From: Clostridium sulfidigenes
GTDB lineage: Bacteria; Bacillota; Clostridia; Clostridiales; Clostridiaceae
Length of the DNA: 64,000 nt
NCBI RefSeq assembly: GCF_000732635.1
Contig: NZ_JPMD01000038.1
Coordinates: forward strand, 1-64,000
Reading direction: 5' to 3'
Shown here: positions 15,719 through 23,960 of the stretch, piece by piece
Numbering within the stretch: position 1 is the first letter of the stretch
How the letters are laid out: every line of letters starts with the position of its first letter
Position numbers and translations under genes: made by a program
Notes under the pieces: model-generated
Databases searched by the model: none
What the model saw: only the letters and a program-made list of their open reading frames with translations
What the model was told of the DNA's origin: nothing

Positions 15719-15848
15719 AGGCTATAATTTTAAACTCCGCACCGGGCGTTGGAAAGACTACCTTATTGATGCTACACAAAGAGGGGTTGAAGAGATTAGA
15801 GATTTGTTTGTAGATTCTATATTAGCAATTTTAAAGAGGAATAGATAG
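15715..15848 (+). pseudogene. Second P-loop gene remnant with deletion/frameshift
   Basis: From GTG 15715 the first codons read MKAIILNSAPGVGKTTLL, a clean N-terminal P-loop, then break into an unrelated stop at 15811-15813. In a second frame the end reads DATQRGVEEIRDLFVDSILA to a stop at 15846-15848, with the look of a true protein C-terminus. The simplest reading is a P-loop ATPase gene that lost its middle with a frame change. This matches the fate of the P-loop gene at 11383. Confidence 0.55.
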
Positions 15849-16466
15849 ATGGCTAAATATATTGATTTAAGTTATACCATAGAAAATGGACTAAGTACTC
15901 ATCCTTACGATGAAGAACTAAAGTTATATCAAAATAGATTTTTGGTTAAAGACAAATACAATGACACGAAACTAGAAACTGGTATGCATGTTGGAACTCA
16001 TATTGATGTTGTAAGCCACATGTTAGATAGTAATGTTTTAATAGATAATTATCCAGCAGATAAGTTTATTGGAAAAGGATGTTTACTTGATGTTAGAAAC
16101 CAAGATGTTATTAAAATGAAAAAGATGTATTTAGATATTGTAGAAAAGGATAGCATAGTGATTCTATATACCGGCTTTGAAAACCAATTTGGATGCGATG
16201 ATTACTTTACTAACCACCCCATAGTGGAAAAAGAGTTAGCTGAATTTTTTATAGATAGAAATATTAAGATGATTGGCATGGACTTGCCATCTCCAGATAA
16301 ATACCCTTTTCAAGTTCATAAAATGCTACTAGAAAAAGATATTCTTATTATTGAAAATATGAAAAATCTCGGAAGTTTATTGAATGTAGATGAATTTGAG
16401 ATTATTGCATTGCCTCTTAAAATAAAAGCGGAAGCATCCCCCGTGAGAGTTGTGGCTAGGATTTAA
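15849..16466 (+). CDS. Cyclase family metal-dependent hydrolase
   Basis: 205 residues of the cyclase/kynurenine-formamidase-like family. The signature ETGMHVGTHIDVVSHM (about 41-56) supplies the HxGTHxDxxxH metal ligands; GKGCLLDVR, VILYTGFENQFG, IGMDLPSPD and ALPLKIKAEASPVRVVA are the other conserved blocks. Relatives hydrolyse N-formylkynurenine or other cyclic amides or arylformamides; the substrate here is not predictable. A GAGGA SD precedes ATG 15849, which directly follows the stop of the remnant above. A terminator lies 74 bp downstream. Confidence 0.85.
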   Translation: MAKYIDLSYTIENGLSTHPYDEELKLYQNRFLVKDKYNDTKLETGMHVGTHIDVVSHMLDSNVLIDNYPADKFIGKGCLLDVRNQDVIKMKKMYLDIVEKDSIVILYTGFENQFGCDDYFTNHPIVEKELAEFFIDRNIKMIGMDLPSPDKYPFQVHKMLLEKDILIIENMKNLGSLLNVDEFEIIALPLKIKAEASPVRVVARI

Positions 16467-16539
16467 ATTTAAGAATGGCTTATTATGAAGTAGACTTGAA
16501 ATAGCACTAAAACATTGTATTATAAGTAAATCAAACAAA

Positions 16540-16566
16540 AGCGAGTTCTTTAGAGCTCGCTTTTTC
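16540..16566. terminator. Terminator after cyclase gene
   Basis: AGCGAG (16540-16545) pairs with CTCGCT (16556-16561), extended by flanking A/T pairs, with a T-run on the plus side and As on the other, so it can serve both directions. Confidence 0.75.
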
Positions 16567-16658
16567 AATGGGTTAAAATAATGGTCTAATCTAGAAATTG
16601 AGGATTATATTGAAACACTCTATCTACTACCAATTAATGGTTGATCTATTATTTTAAT

Positions 16659-17561
16659 CTATTTACCTTTCGAAGTTATAAATTCTTTTGCAAATTTTAA
16701 GAATAGTTCCGTAGAAAATGGAAGTTTTTCATCTTTACGTCTTATACAGTAAACATGACGCAGAAGCTTAATTTCATCAACTATTTCAACTTTGCTCAAA
16801 AGTCCTAGTTTAAGTTCTTGCTTCACAGCACTTTCCGATACTACTGATATTCCTAAATTATCATATATACTTTGCTTTATTGCTTCGATACTACCGACTA
16901 CGTATAAGTTACTTGGAACAAACTTAAAGTTACCTACTTTCTCTAAGTAAGACACTAATGAAGTATTTGGATTTGATATTAAAAAAATTTCATTTTTTAT
17001 TTCACTTAAAAAAATTCTTTTTTTAGTGGCCCATGGATGTTCGTTATTTACAACTATGACAAGGGGGTCTTCTAATATAGGTTCGCACAATATGTGTTCA
17101 GTGTCAGAAAAGTATGGTTGTGAAATTATCCCGACAGAATAGCTTTTATTTAGAACACTGCTAACTACATTTTTAGTATATTGTACATTATTAACCACAG
17201 TAATATAAGGATATTTCTGTCTAAATAAGAACATTATATTAGGTAATATGTATGTTCCAGGTGTGTTAGACGATGTAATGAATATCTCAGACTGCTCCAT
17301 TAATTTTGATTGTAGCAAATGTTCTTTTGCATTTACAAAAGTATTGGATATCTGCTGGGCATAAGGTAAAAAAAGGAGACCTGCTTTAGTTAATTCAGCT
17401 TTTTTTGATTTACGGCTAAATAAACGACAGTCAAGGTAGGTTTCTAAGCGTTGAATCCTCATTGAAACTGCAGCTTGTGTACAAAACATTTCTTCTGCTG
17501 TTTTGGTAAAATTGTTATTCTTTGATAAAAGTAAAAAGGTTTCAAGGATTTCTAAATCCAT
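16659..17561 (-). CDS. LysR family transcriptional regulator
   Basis: 300 residues. The winged HTH is at 1-60: MDLEILETFLLLSKNNNFTK...CTQAAVSMRIQRLE...LFSRKSKKAELTKAG. A type 2 periplasmic-binding-like effector domain follows (about 90-295). LysR regulators usually activate a divergent neighbour when bound to a small-molecule coinducer. Here the neighbour is an anion transporter/phosphomutase operon whose start lies 314 bp away, so the effector may be the transported carboxylate or phospho-compound. The SD GGAGG lies just upstream on the minus strand. Two identical palindromes in the shared intergenic region are candidate sites. Confidence 0.88.
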   Translation of the reverse strand: MDLEILETFLLLSKNNNFTKTAEEMFCTQAAVSMRIQRLETYLDCRLFSRKSKKAELTKAGLLFLPYAQQISNTFVNAKEHLLQSKLMEQSEIFITSSNTPGTYILPNIMFLFRQKYPYITVVNNVQYTKNVVSSVLNKSYSVGIISQPYFSDTEHILCEPILEDPLVIVVNNEHPWATKKRIFLSEIKNEIFLISNPNTSLVSYLEKVGNFKFVPSNLYVVGSIEAIKQSIYDNLGISVVSESAVKQELKLGLLSKVEIVDEIKLLRHVYCIRRKDEKLPFSTELFLKFAKEFITSKGK

Positions 17562-17624
17562 TTTTTATAACCTCCTCATTAGAGTATAAATATGTGTGAG
17601 TTAATAATATTAATACATTTACAC

Positions 17625-17724
17625 ATAAATATTATTTATTATAGTATAAACTATTTTGGCTCTAAAGTGTATAAATAAATAATATTACAACATTTTTTAA
17701 AACTTATGTATAAATATTATTTAT
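17625..17724. promoter_or_regulatory. Paired palindromic operators in LysR/transporter spacer
   Basis: ATAAATATTATTTAT, a perfect palindrome around a central base, occurs twice (17625-17639 and 17710-17724), 85 bp apart (about eight helical turns). A related TATAAATAAATAATATT lies between them (from about 17670). This fits LysR T-N11-A sites on one face of the DNA. The rest of the 314-bp spacer is AT-rich with no gene. Confidence 0.5.
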
Positions 17725-17875
17725 AATTATCAAGTTTTTCATGAATATAAATTTTATTTATCATTACCATAATTAAATGTAATTGGATAACTTATAGCTT
17801 TTTCAGTATTATTTAAATATCAAATGGTTAACTTTTGATGAATTTTTATATTTTAATAAAGGGGAGATTAAAGTT

Positions 17876-19342
17876 ATGGAATCAACGGTTAAGGTTAAAA
17901 AGGTAAAAAGTCCTTTTGAGCTAAAAATGCAGTTTTTTGGCTTACCACTGGCATTATTGATTTTCGCAATAATTTATACTATGCCAACTCCAGAAGGATT
18001 ATCTTATGCAGGAAAGATGGCATTGGGAGTTTTCGTTACAGCTCTTACACTATGGGTTACTGAAAGTATACCTAACTATGCAGTATCCTTATTAGTAATA
18101 GTTGCTTTACCACTAACAGGAGCTTGGACTGAGAAACAGGCAATGGGAGTGTTGGGCTATGAGGTAATTTGGCTTACCTTTGCAGCATTTATCATAGCTT
18201 CTGGTATGGAAAAAAGTGGGCTAGCTAAGAGAATGGCACTTTATTTAATATCTAAGTTTGGAAAGAGTGTTAATAGTATACTAATACTTCTTATCATAAT
18301 TAACTTCTTAATAGCATTTGTTGTACCATCAACTACAGCAAGAGCAGCTATGATGTTTCCAATAGTACTTCTAGTGGTAGAAGCATTTGAAGTCAACATT
18401 AATGATCCAAAGAATAACTTTGGAAAGTTACTTGCATTACATGGTATACAGGCTAATAACTTATCTACTGCAGCAATTGTTACTGCAACATCATCACAGA
18501 TTCTTGCAATAAGCTTTATAAAGGACCTTACAGGTCATGAGGTTTCTTGGATGGAATGGTTTTTGGCATCTGCGCCGATAACAATTTTAACTCTAGTTTC
18601 AATGTTTTTTATAGGTAAGCTATTATTTAAATTACCTAAGTCAGATTCAAAAACTCTTGACCTTGGTAAGATTAAGGATGAGTATAAAAAGCTTGGAAAG
18701 ATGACTATTAATGAGAAGAAGGCACTTTTAATATTTACAGTGACTCTAGTTCTTTGGGCAATGGACAGTTTACAGCTTAAACTTTTTGGATTTCAGTTAA
18801 GTCTTGTAATGGTTGCCTTACTATCATCAGCACTTTTCTTTTTGCCATATGTAGGAATTCTAAAGTGGAAAGAAGCAAAAATATCATGGAATCTACTGAT
18901 ATTCGCTTGTGGTGCTTACGCTGGTGGTGTAGCTCTTGATGAAACAGGGCTTGCATCTTGGGGACTAGATATTGTTTTCAATAAAATAGGTATAGAAAAT
19001 ATGAGCTTTGTTGTATTATTTGCGGTAATAATGTTTATAGCAAGTTTTAGTCATATTCTCTTTACTTCGAAGACTGTGAGAACGATTATACTTATTCCTA
19101 CTATAATTGGTATTGCAAATGCTACAGGCTATAATCCAGTTGCTTTAGCATTACCTGCAGCATTTTGTATAGCGGATACTATTACGTTGCCACCTCATAG
19201 TAAGGTTAATTTGATTTATTATGGTACAGGATATTTTACAGTACTTGAACAAATGCTTTACGGGATTTTGGTATTATTAGCTAAATGGGCAATATTGGTT
19301 ATAGCTTCAGTGACATGGTTTAAAATTATAGGAATTGCATAG
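17876..19342 (+). CDS. DASS/SLC13 family anion transporter
   Basis: 488 residues with about 12-14 hydrophobic segments and the DASS family pattern: TLWVTESIPNYAVSLLVI near the start, AFIIASGMEKSGLAKRMALYL, then FVVPSTTARAAMMFPI (about 149-164), a typical SNT-type substrate/Na+ loop region, and ILFTSKTVRTIILIPTI in the second repeat. Members import di- and tricarboxylates, sulfate or phosphate with Na+, or exchange them. A GGGGAGA SD precedes ATG 17876. The gene starts an operon (12 bp to the next gene) with an anchored protein and an ApgM-like enzyme, which suggests a phosphorylated or carboxylated C3 anion as substrate. Confidence 0.85.
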   Translation: MESTVKVKKVKSPFELKMQFFGLPLALLIFAIIYTMPTPEGLSYAGKMALGVFVTALTLWVTESIPNYAVSLLVIVALPLTGAWTEKQAMGVLGYEVIWLTFAAFIIASGMEKSGLAKRMALYLISKFGKSVNSILILLIIINFLIAFVVPSTTARAAMMFPIVLLVVEAFEVNINDPKNNFGKLLALHGIQANNLSTAAIVTATSSQILAISFIKDLTGHEVSWMEWFLASAPITILTLVSMFFIGKLLFKLPKSDSKTLDLGKIKDEYKKLGKMTINEKKALLIFTVTLVLWAMDSLQLKLFGFQLSLVMVALLSSALFFLPYVGILKWKEAKISWNLLIFACGAYAGGVALDETGLASWGLDIVFNKIGIENMSFVVLFAVIMFIASFSHILFTSKTVRTIILIPTIIGIANATGYNPVALALPAAFCIADTITLPPHSKVNLIYYGTGYFTVLEQMLYGILVLLAKWAILVIASVTWFKIIGIA

Positions 19343-19354
19343 GAGGGGTATGGT

Positions 19355-20068
19355 ATGAAAAAAAAGAGATTTTTATTATTAATTGTTGCTTTTGTTTGCT
19401 TGTTTTCTACTAGAGTTTATGCAATGGATTTAGGAAAATTAGAAAAGGTAGAAGACACACTTATACCTGATGGAAAAAATGCAGTAATACTACAAAAAAT
19501 AACTGCTGTAACCAATGACAAGGGCGAAGTTGCATTTTCATTATATGATGAAAGTGAAATATTAAAAGTAGAAGCTACAAAAGGTAGTATTGTAGAGACA
19601 CCACAGAAGGTAGAAAATGGTGATCAAGAATATAATTTAATAGTATTTAATGAAAAGAAGTCTGAAGTTACTTTTGAAGTGACTATGAATAAAGAAGGGG
19701 TATACGAAGGAGAAGAGGCTAAATTAGGAGATACTTTTCCAGGTGGGGTGTTAGTAATAGAGCATAAAGTAGTAAATACTTCTCCTAATAATATTGAATC
19801 TTACTCTGCTGAGATAGCTGTTCCAAAGGGAAAGGAACTTCTAAATATTGTAGAGTATGATCCTGAAGAAGCTTTTAATATAATTGAAAAAGATGGATAT
19901 GTATTTGGTGGGTTCGACTTTAAGGATATTGATGCAGGACAAGAGACTGAACTAGCTATCAATATTATGAAGCCTAATAAAACATATGTTATACAGGTAT
20001 GGGTACTAGCTGTTATATTATCCGTGTTATTTATGATAAAGAATAAGCATTTGCTTAAGAAGGCTTAA
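19355..20068 (+). CDS. Exported protein with C-terminal membrane anchor
   Basis: 237 residues. A signal peptide covers 1-23 (KRFLLLIVAFVCLFS then RVYA). The exported middle is beta-rich and acidic with no recognised fold, and a C-terminal TM helix (TYVIQVWVLAVILSVLFMI, about 207-226) ends in lysines. SD GGAGGGG just before ATG 19355. It is in an operon between the transporter and the phosphomutase-like gene, so it may be an accessory subunit of the transporter, though that is inference. No family was recognised. Confidence 0.7.
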   Translation: MKKKRFLLLIVAFVCLFSTRVYAMDLGKLEKVEDTLIPDGKNAVILQKITAVTNDKGEVAFSLYDESEILKVEATKGSIVETPQKVENGDQEYNLIVFNEKKSEVTFEVTMNKEGVYEGEEAKLGDTFPGGVLVIEHKVVNTSPNNIESYSAEIAVPKGKELLNIVEYDPEEAFNIIEKDGYVFGGFDFKDIDAGQETELAINIMKPNKTYVIQVWVLAVILSVLFMIKNKHLLKKA

Positions 20069-20117
20069 AAAGAAAAGTGATAGAAATTAAAATTTAAATA
20101 TCAGGACGGTGTAGATT

Positions 20118-21371
20118 ATGAGAAAAAAACAAGGGTTACTTATCATATTAGATGGCTTAGGAGATCGTGTAAACCCAGAATTAAATGGGATGACTCCACT
20201 TGAGAGCGCAAAAACGCCCAATTTAGATTATATTGCTTCACAGGGCATGTGTGGAAATGTTTATCCAATAGCTCCAGGCATAAGAGTAGGTACTGATGTT
20301 GGACATCTCCATATATTTGGGTATGACAGTAATAAGGTTTACTCTGGAAGGGGACCACTTGAAGCCTATAGTGCTGGAATGAAATTGATGCCAGGAGATG
20401 TTGCTTTCAGAGGTAATTTTGGAACTATTGAGGATGATTATACTGTTATCGATAGACGTGCTGGTAGAATTCGTAAAGGAACAAAAGAACTAGCAACTGC
20501 AATTAATGGTTTAGAACTATCTGATGGTACACAAGTATTTGTTAAGGAACTAACGGAGCATAGATTAGCAATTGTTTTAAGAGGAAAGGGTTTAAGTGAT
20601 AAAATATCTTGCACTGACCCAGGAACTGCAGAAGAAGGTGCTAAACTTATTATTCCAAGTCCATTAGATGGTACAAGTAGTGCAGAAAAAACAGCAAAAA
20701 ATTTATGGGAATTTACAAATCGAGCTTATGAGATTTTAAAGGAGCATCCTATAAATAAACAGCGTGAAGCAGAAGGTCTAAATGTAGCTAATGTTGTAAT
20801 AGCTAGAGGTGCAGGGCAAGAAAGAGACATACCATCTATTAAGGAACTCTATAATATCAAAGCTGCTTGTGTAGCCGGGGATATAACTGTTGGGGGGATA
20901 GCAGAACTTGTAGGAATGGATTACTTTTGCGATGACAGTTTCACTGGAAGTTTTGATACTAATCTAAAAGGTAAGGTTGATTTAAGCATTAACCTTCTCA
21001 AGGAAAAGAAATATGACTGGGTTGTGATGCATGTTAAAGCAACAGATTTGGCAGGGCATGATAATCTTCCCATTGAAAAAAGAGATATGATTGAAAAAGT
21101 AGATAACGCCATTGGAATGATTCTGCAGGAAATCGACTTAAATAAATGTTATATAACAGTTACAGCTGACCACAGTACACCTTGTGAGGCAAGAGATCAC
21201 ACTGGTGATGGAGTACCAACAATTATCGCTGGTGGAGATGTTCGTAAAGATAGTATTAATTCTGCTGGAGAATCTCAGTTTATGTCAGGGAGCCTAAATA
21301 ATCTTACTGCAAACGATATTTTTATGATGCAAATGGATTTATTAGGTTTTACTGATAAAGTAGGTTCATAA
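20118..21371 (+). CDS. apgM: ApgM-like cofactor-independent phosphomutase
   Basis: 417 residues of the archaeal-type 2,3-bisphosphoglycerate-independent phosphoglycerate mutase family (alkaline phosphatase superfamily). It has metal-binding ILDGLGDR (10-17), TPLESAKTPNLD, then GIRVGTDVGHLHIFGYD, GRGPLEA, GDVAFRGNFGT, VIDRRAGRI and the C-terminal TADHSTPCEARDHTGDGVP. In glycolytic members the nucleophile is a Ser in GSD; here it is Thr (GTD), as in phosphonoacetate hydrolases and nucleotide pyrophosphatases. It is therefore not certain that it is a glycolytic mutase; a phosphonate or phosphoester substrate brought in by the operon's transporter is possible. Confidence 0.75.
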   Translation: MRKKQGLLIILDGLGDRVNPELNGMTPLESAKTPNLDYIASQGMCGNVYPIAPGIRVGTDVGHLHIFGYDSNKVYSGRGPLEAYSAGMKLMPGDVAFRGNFGTIEDDYTVIDRRAGRIRKGTKELATAINGLELSDGTQVFVKELTEHRLAIVLRGKGLSDKISCTDPGTAEEGAKLIIPSPLDGTSSAEKTAKNLWEFTNRAYEILKEHPINKQREAEGLNVANVVIARGAGQERDIPSIKELYNIKAACVAGDITVGGIAELVGMDYFCDDSFTGSFDTNLKGKVDLSINLLKEKKYDWVVMHVKATDLAGHDNLPIEKRDMIEKVDNAIGMILQEIDLNKCYITVTADHSTPCEARDHTGDGVPTIIAGGDVRKDSINSAGESQFMSGSLNNLTANDIFMMQMDLLGFTDKVGS

Positions 21372-21381
21372 GCCAGTATAT

Positions 21382-21416
21382 AATGACCCTCTGATAAGTC
21401 AGGGGGTCATTTATTT
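21382..21416 (+). terminator. Terminator of the transporter operon
   Basis: AATGACCCTCTG (21382-21393) pairs with CAGGGGGTCATT (21400-21411; one wobble), followed by a T-rich run. Confidence 0.85.
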
Positions 21417-21515
21417 TGTTTGTATAACCCTAAAATAAGTTTTATCCTATATTGCTTTGGAAATATATAATTTTTGTGTAAAATGTAGATATAACAGTAG
21501 ATAGGAAGTGAGAAA

Positions 21516-22133
21516 ATGAATCATAAAATACAAAGAATTAATAGCTATGAGGATGATAGGTTTGATAAAACTATTTTAAATCAACATGGTGCCTTTATTG
21601 TTGATGAAAAGTATAAATGTAGTTTTAAAATAATAAATAAAGATTCTGCTATTGTATTATTTGATAAGGAAGTTGATATATTTCAATTGATAGATGAATT
21701 TAGATTTTATTCTGAACACATTATTAATTTCTATGAGGAAAATATGGAATTAATAAAAACTTTTACACCCAATAATATATTTCACATAACTATTAAGGAT
21801 ATTCAGCCTTCACAGTTTTTCGTTGATATAGACAAAGTTAAAGCCATAGAGTCTTTCATAAAAAGTGAAGAAGATATTATCATTCCTCTAACAAGAATCA
21901 ATGATTCTTTTGTATCTTTAGATGGACATACTAGACTTTATTATGCAGTAAGTAAGGGATATTCTAAGGTAAAAGGCTATTTAACAGAATCAGGTGATTA
22001 CCTAGAGGGCTTTGTAGAAGAAGCAAGGAAAAGAAAAATATATTCGCCATATGACCTTAATTTAATATCTCATGAAGAATATAAGGTAAAGTGGGATAAG
22101 TTTTGTGATGATTTTTTTAGTGAGAGGGAATAA
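21516..22133 (+). CDS. Hypothetical protein with ParB-like DGHTR motif
   Basis: 205 residues. Residues about 112-160 read like a small ParB/Srx-type module: SQFFVDIDKVKAIESFI, IIIPLTRINDSFVSLDGHTR then LYYAVSKGYSKVKGYL. The DGHTR signature is the nucleotide-binding motif of ParB-superfamily proteins, but no DNA-binding domain follows and the N-terminal 110 residues are unassigned. It is a single gene with SD AGGAAG and the likely -10 about 25 bp before it. The biochemical role is unknown. Confidence 0.6.
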   Translation: MNHKIQRINSYEDDRFDKTILNQHGAFIVDEKYKCSFKIINKDSAIVLFDKEVDIFQLIDEFRFYSEHIINFYEENMELIKTFTPNNIFHITIKDIQPSQFFVDIDKVKAIESFIKSEEDIIIPLTRINDSFVSLDGHTRLYYAVSKGYSKVKGYLTESGDYLEGFVEEARKRKIYSPYDLNLISHEEYKVKWDKFCDDFFSERE

Positions 22134-22337
22134 AAGATTGAAAGCTTTAATGCATTGTATAGTAGTTGAAAATAGAGCAACTAATTAATACAAAATAGAT
22201 GTTATAATTCTATACAATATTATGTTATAAATTGTTTGTATTAACACAATTTACATGATAAAATTTATATATAACTTGAATTACAGAAAATTGTAACTTC
22301 AAATTATTTATAGTATTTAGAAGAGGTGAAACTCATT

Positions 22338-22379
22338 ATGAGAAACAAACTAGGTAATTACTCAGTGCAGTTAATATAA
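22338..22379 (+). CDS. 13-residue leader peptide before methyltransferase
   Basis: ATG 22338 with SD GAGGTG (22323-22328) opens a 13-codon ORF, MRNKLGNYSVQLI, ending at TAA 22377-22379. Its last codons form the 5' arm of the hairpin described next, so ribosome position on it would change the RNA fold. It has no run of a single amino acid, which argues against amino-acid sensing and fits translation-inhibitor (drug) sensing, as in leaders of resistance genes. Confidence 0.6.
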   Translation: MRNKLGNYSVQLI

Positions 22380-22440
22380 TCTGATAGCAGATTGTACTGA
22401 GATAATAAGATATTTGTTATCAGTTAACTGCATTACTTTT
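22361..22440 (+). promoter_or_regulatory. Attenuator hairpins with leader ORF
   Basis: GCAGTTAA (22367-22374) and CTGATA (22381-22386) pair with the contiguous TATCAG-TTAACTGC (22418-22431): 14 bp with a 6-nt bulge, followed by ATTACTTTT, i.e. terminator-like. An alternative stem CTCAGT (22361-22366)/ACTGAG (22396-22401) overlaps it, since its loop contains the 5' arm. The whole 22134-22486 spacer is otherwise noncoding. Confidence 0.55.
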
Positions 22441-22486
22441 CAAATTAAATTATCATATTTAGTATATTATGAAAAGGAGTAGTTAA

Positions 22487-23281
22487 ATGAATAGAGAAGC
22501 GTTTAAAAATTATTTAAAAAATGAGGAAAAGAAAGGTTTTCAGGGATGGGATTTCTCGTATCTTGATGGTAGATGGGATGGAGAAAATATACCATGGGAT
22601 TATGAAAAAATCTTATTGTCTTATTTAAAAGCAGAATATAAGCTTTTAGATATGGGAACAGGAGGAGGAGAATTTCTACTTACTTTGGACCATCCGTTTT
22701 GTAATACAGCTGTAACAGAGTCATATGAACCTAATGTTGTAATTTGTAAAGAAAGATTAGAACCTGTTGGGATAACGGTTAAGCAGGTTTTTGATGATTC
22801 AAGATTGCCCTTTGAAGATGATTCTTTCGATATAATAATTAATAGACATGAATCCTATGATATTGGTGAGATTAATCGAATATTAAAGGCTGGAGGGTAT
22901 TTTATTACTCAACAAGTAGGTGGAAAAAATGATGTAGATTTATCTGAAAAGATAATAGATAATTTTGAGTCGTTGTATACTACTCATGACTTAAAACATA
23001 ACATTGAGGGTTTTGAAAATAACGGATTTGAAATTCTTAAGTCAGAAGAAGCTTTTACTCCTATACGTTTTTATGATACAGGAGCTTTGGTATACTTTGC
23101 AAGGATAATAGAATGGGAGTTTCCTAGTTTTTCCGTTGATACTTGTTTTGAAAACTTATGTAAAATAGAGAGAGAACTCAATGAAATTGGATATATAGAA
23201 GGAACAGAGCATAGATTTCTTATTGTTGCTAAGAAGTTATCAACATCTAATGAGACAGGAAATTTTAGATTTAATTATTAG
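22487..23281 (+). CDS. Class I SAM-dependent methyltransferase
   Basis: 264 residues. YLKAEYKLLDMGTGGGEFLLTL (about 44-65) is SAM motif I, SYEPNVVICKERL motif II, DDSRLPFEDDSFDIIINRHESYD motifs III-IV, followed by ILKAGGYFITQQVGGKND. A C-terminal cap follows, ending EGTEHRFLIVAKK. The family is widespread in Firmicutes; the acceptor substrate is not known. The short leader ORF and overlapping hairpins upstream would fit a resistance-type rRNA or drug methyltransferase, which is inference. AAAAGGAG lies before ATG 22487. Confidence 0.82.
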   Translation: MNREAFKNYLKNEEKKGFQGWDFSYLDGRWDGENIPWDYEKILLSYLKAEYKLLDMGTGGGEFLLTLDHPFCNTAVTESYEPNVVICKERLEPVGITVKQVFDDSRLPFEDDSFDIIINRHESYDIGEINRILKAGGYFITQQVGGKNDVDLSEKIIDNFESLYTTHDLKHNIEGFENNGFEILKSEEAFTPIRFYDTGALVYFARIIEWEFPSFSVDTCFENLCKIERELNEIGYIEGTEHRFLIVAKKLSTSNETGNFRFNY

Positions 23282-23386
23282 AATAAGATGCAGTTATAGA
23301 TTTTGAACTTGGGTGTCATAGGATAAATTGTACCATAAATAAATGCTAAATTTACGAAAGTCTAGTAATAAATGATGTAAAAATGT

Positions 23387-23416
23387 AACTCCAATCTTTT
23401 AATAGGTTGGAGTTTT
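23387..23416 (+). terminator. Hairpin terminator
   Basis: AACTCCAATC pairs with GGTTGGAGTT (one wobble), followed by Ts. A -10 (TATAAT, about 23423-23428) for the next gene follows directly. A faint copy of the repeat box (TTGTACCATAAATAAATG, about 23328-23345) lies upstream. Confidence 0.75.
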
Positions 23417-23457
23417 TTGTGATATAATATAAAAAATTATATAAGGGAGAATGTGTT

Positions 23458-23808
23458 ATGAGTAAACATAATATCTATACAATGAGCGTAGCAAAAATCT
23501 ATCCTCTTTTGGTTACAAAGGCGGAGAAAAAGGGTCGTACTAAAGCAGAAGTGGATGAAATCATCCGTTGGCTCACAGGATATGGCCAGGAAGAGTTAGA
23601 AGCTCAATTGGAAAAACAGATAGCCTATGAGACCTTCTTTATGGAATCCCCTAAGCTGAACCCAGCAAGGGTTTTAATTAAAGGTGTGGTTTGTGGTGTA
23701 CGAGTGGAAAATATCGAAGAACCAATTATGAAGGAAATTCGCTATTTGGATAAGCTCATCGATGAGTTAGCAAAAGGAAAATCCATGGATAAGATTTTGA
23801 GAAAATAA
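23458..23808 (+). CDS. DUF2200 family protein
   Basis: 116 residues matching DUF2200 throughout: [20 protein letters not shown] (6-25), then [20 protein letters not shown] and [25 protein letters not shown]. Usually annotated as a conserved small helical protein without a biochemical function. Base composition is markedly less AT-rich than the chromosome around it (e.g. ATCATCCGTTGGCTCACAGG), suggesting transfer. A good SD (AAGGGAG) is followed by ATG 23458. Likely monocistronic. Confidence 0.85.
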   Translation: MSKHNIYTMSVAKIYPLLVTKAEKKGRTKAEVDEIIRWLTGYGQEELEAQLEKQIAYETFFMESPKLNPARVLIKGVVCGVRVENIEEPIMKEIRYLDKLIDELAKGKSMDKILRK

Positions 23809-23923
23809 TGATTAAAGTGAAAACAAAAAATACTAATGATATTTTGTAGAATGTGATGGATGAGATTGCATCATTATTTACGTGGGGGGAAGAATACCAC
23901 AAGTAACATAAATATATAAATAT

Positions 23924-23953
23924 AAAGGCTCACATACAGTGATGTAAGCCTTT
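23924..23953. terminator. Bidirectional terminator between convergent genes
   Basis: AAAGGCTCACAT pairs with ATGTAAGCCTTT (one wobble), flanked by As and Ts. It serves the minus-strand peptidase gene and possibly the DUF2200 gene. Confidence 0.75.
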
Positions 23954-23960
23954 TACCCTA

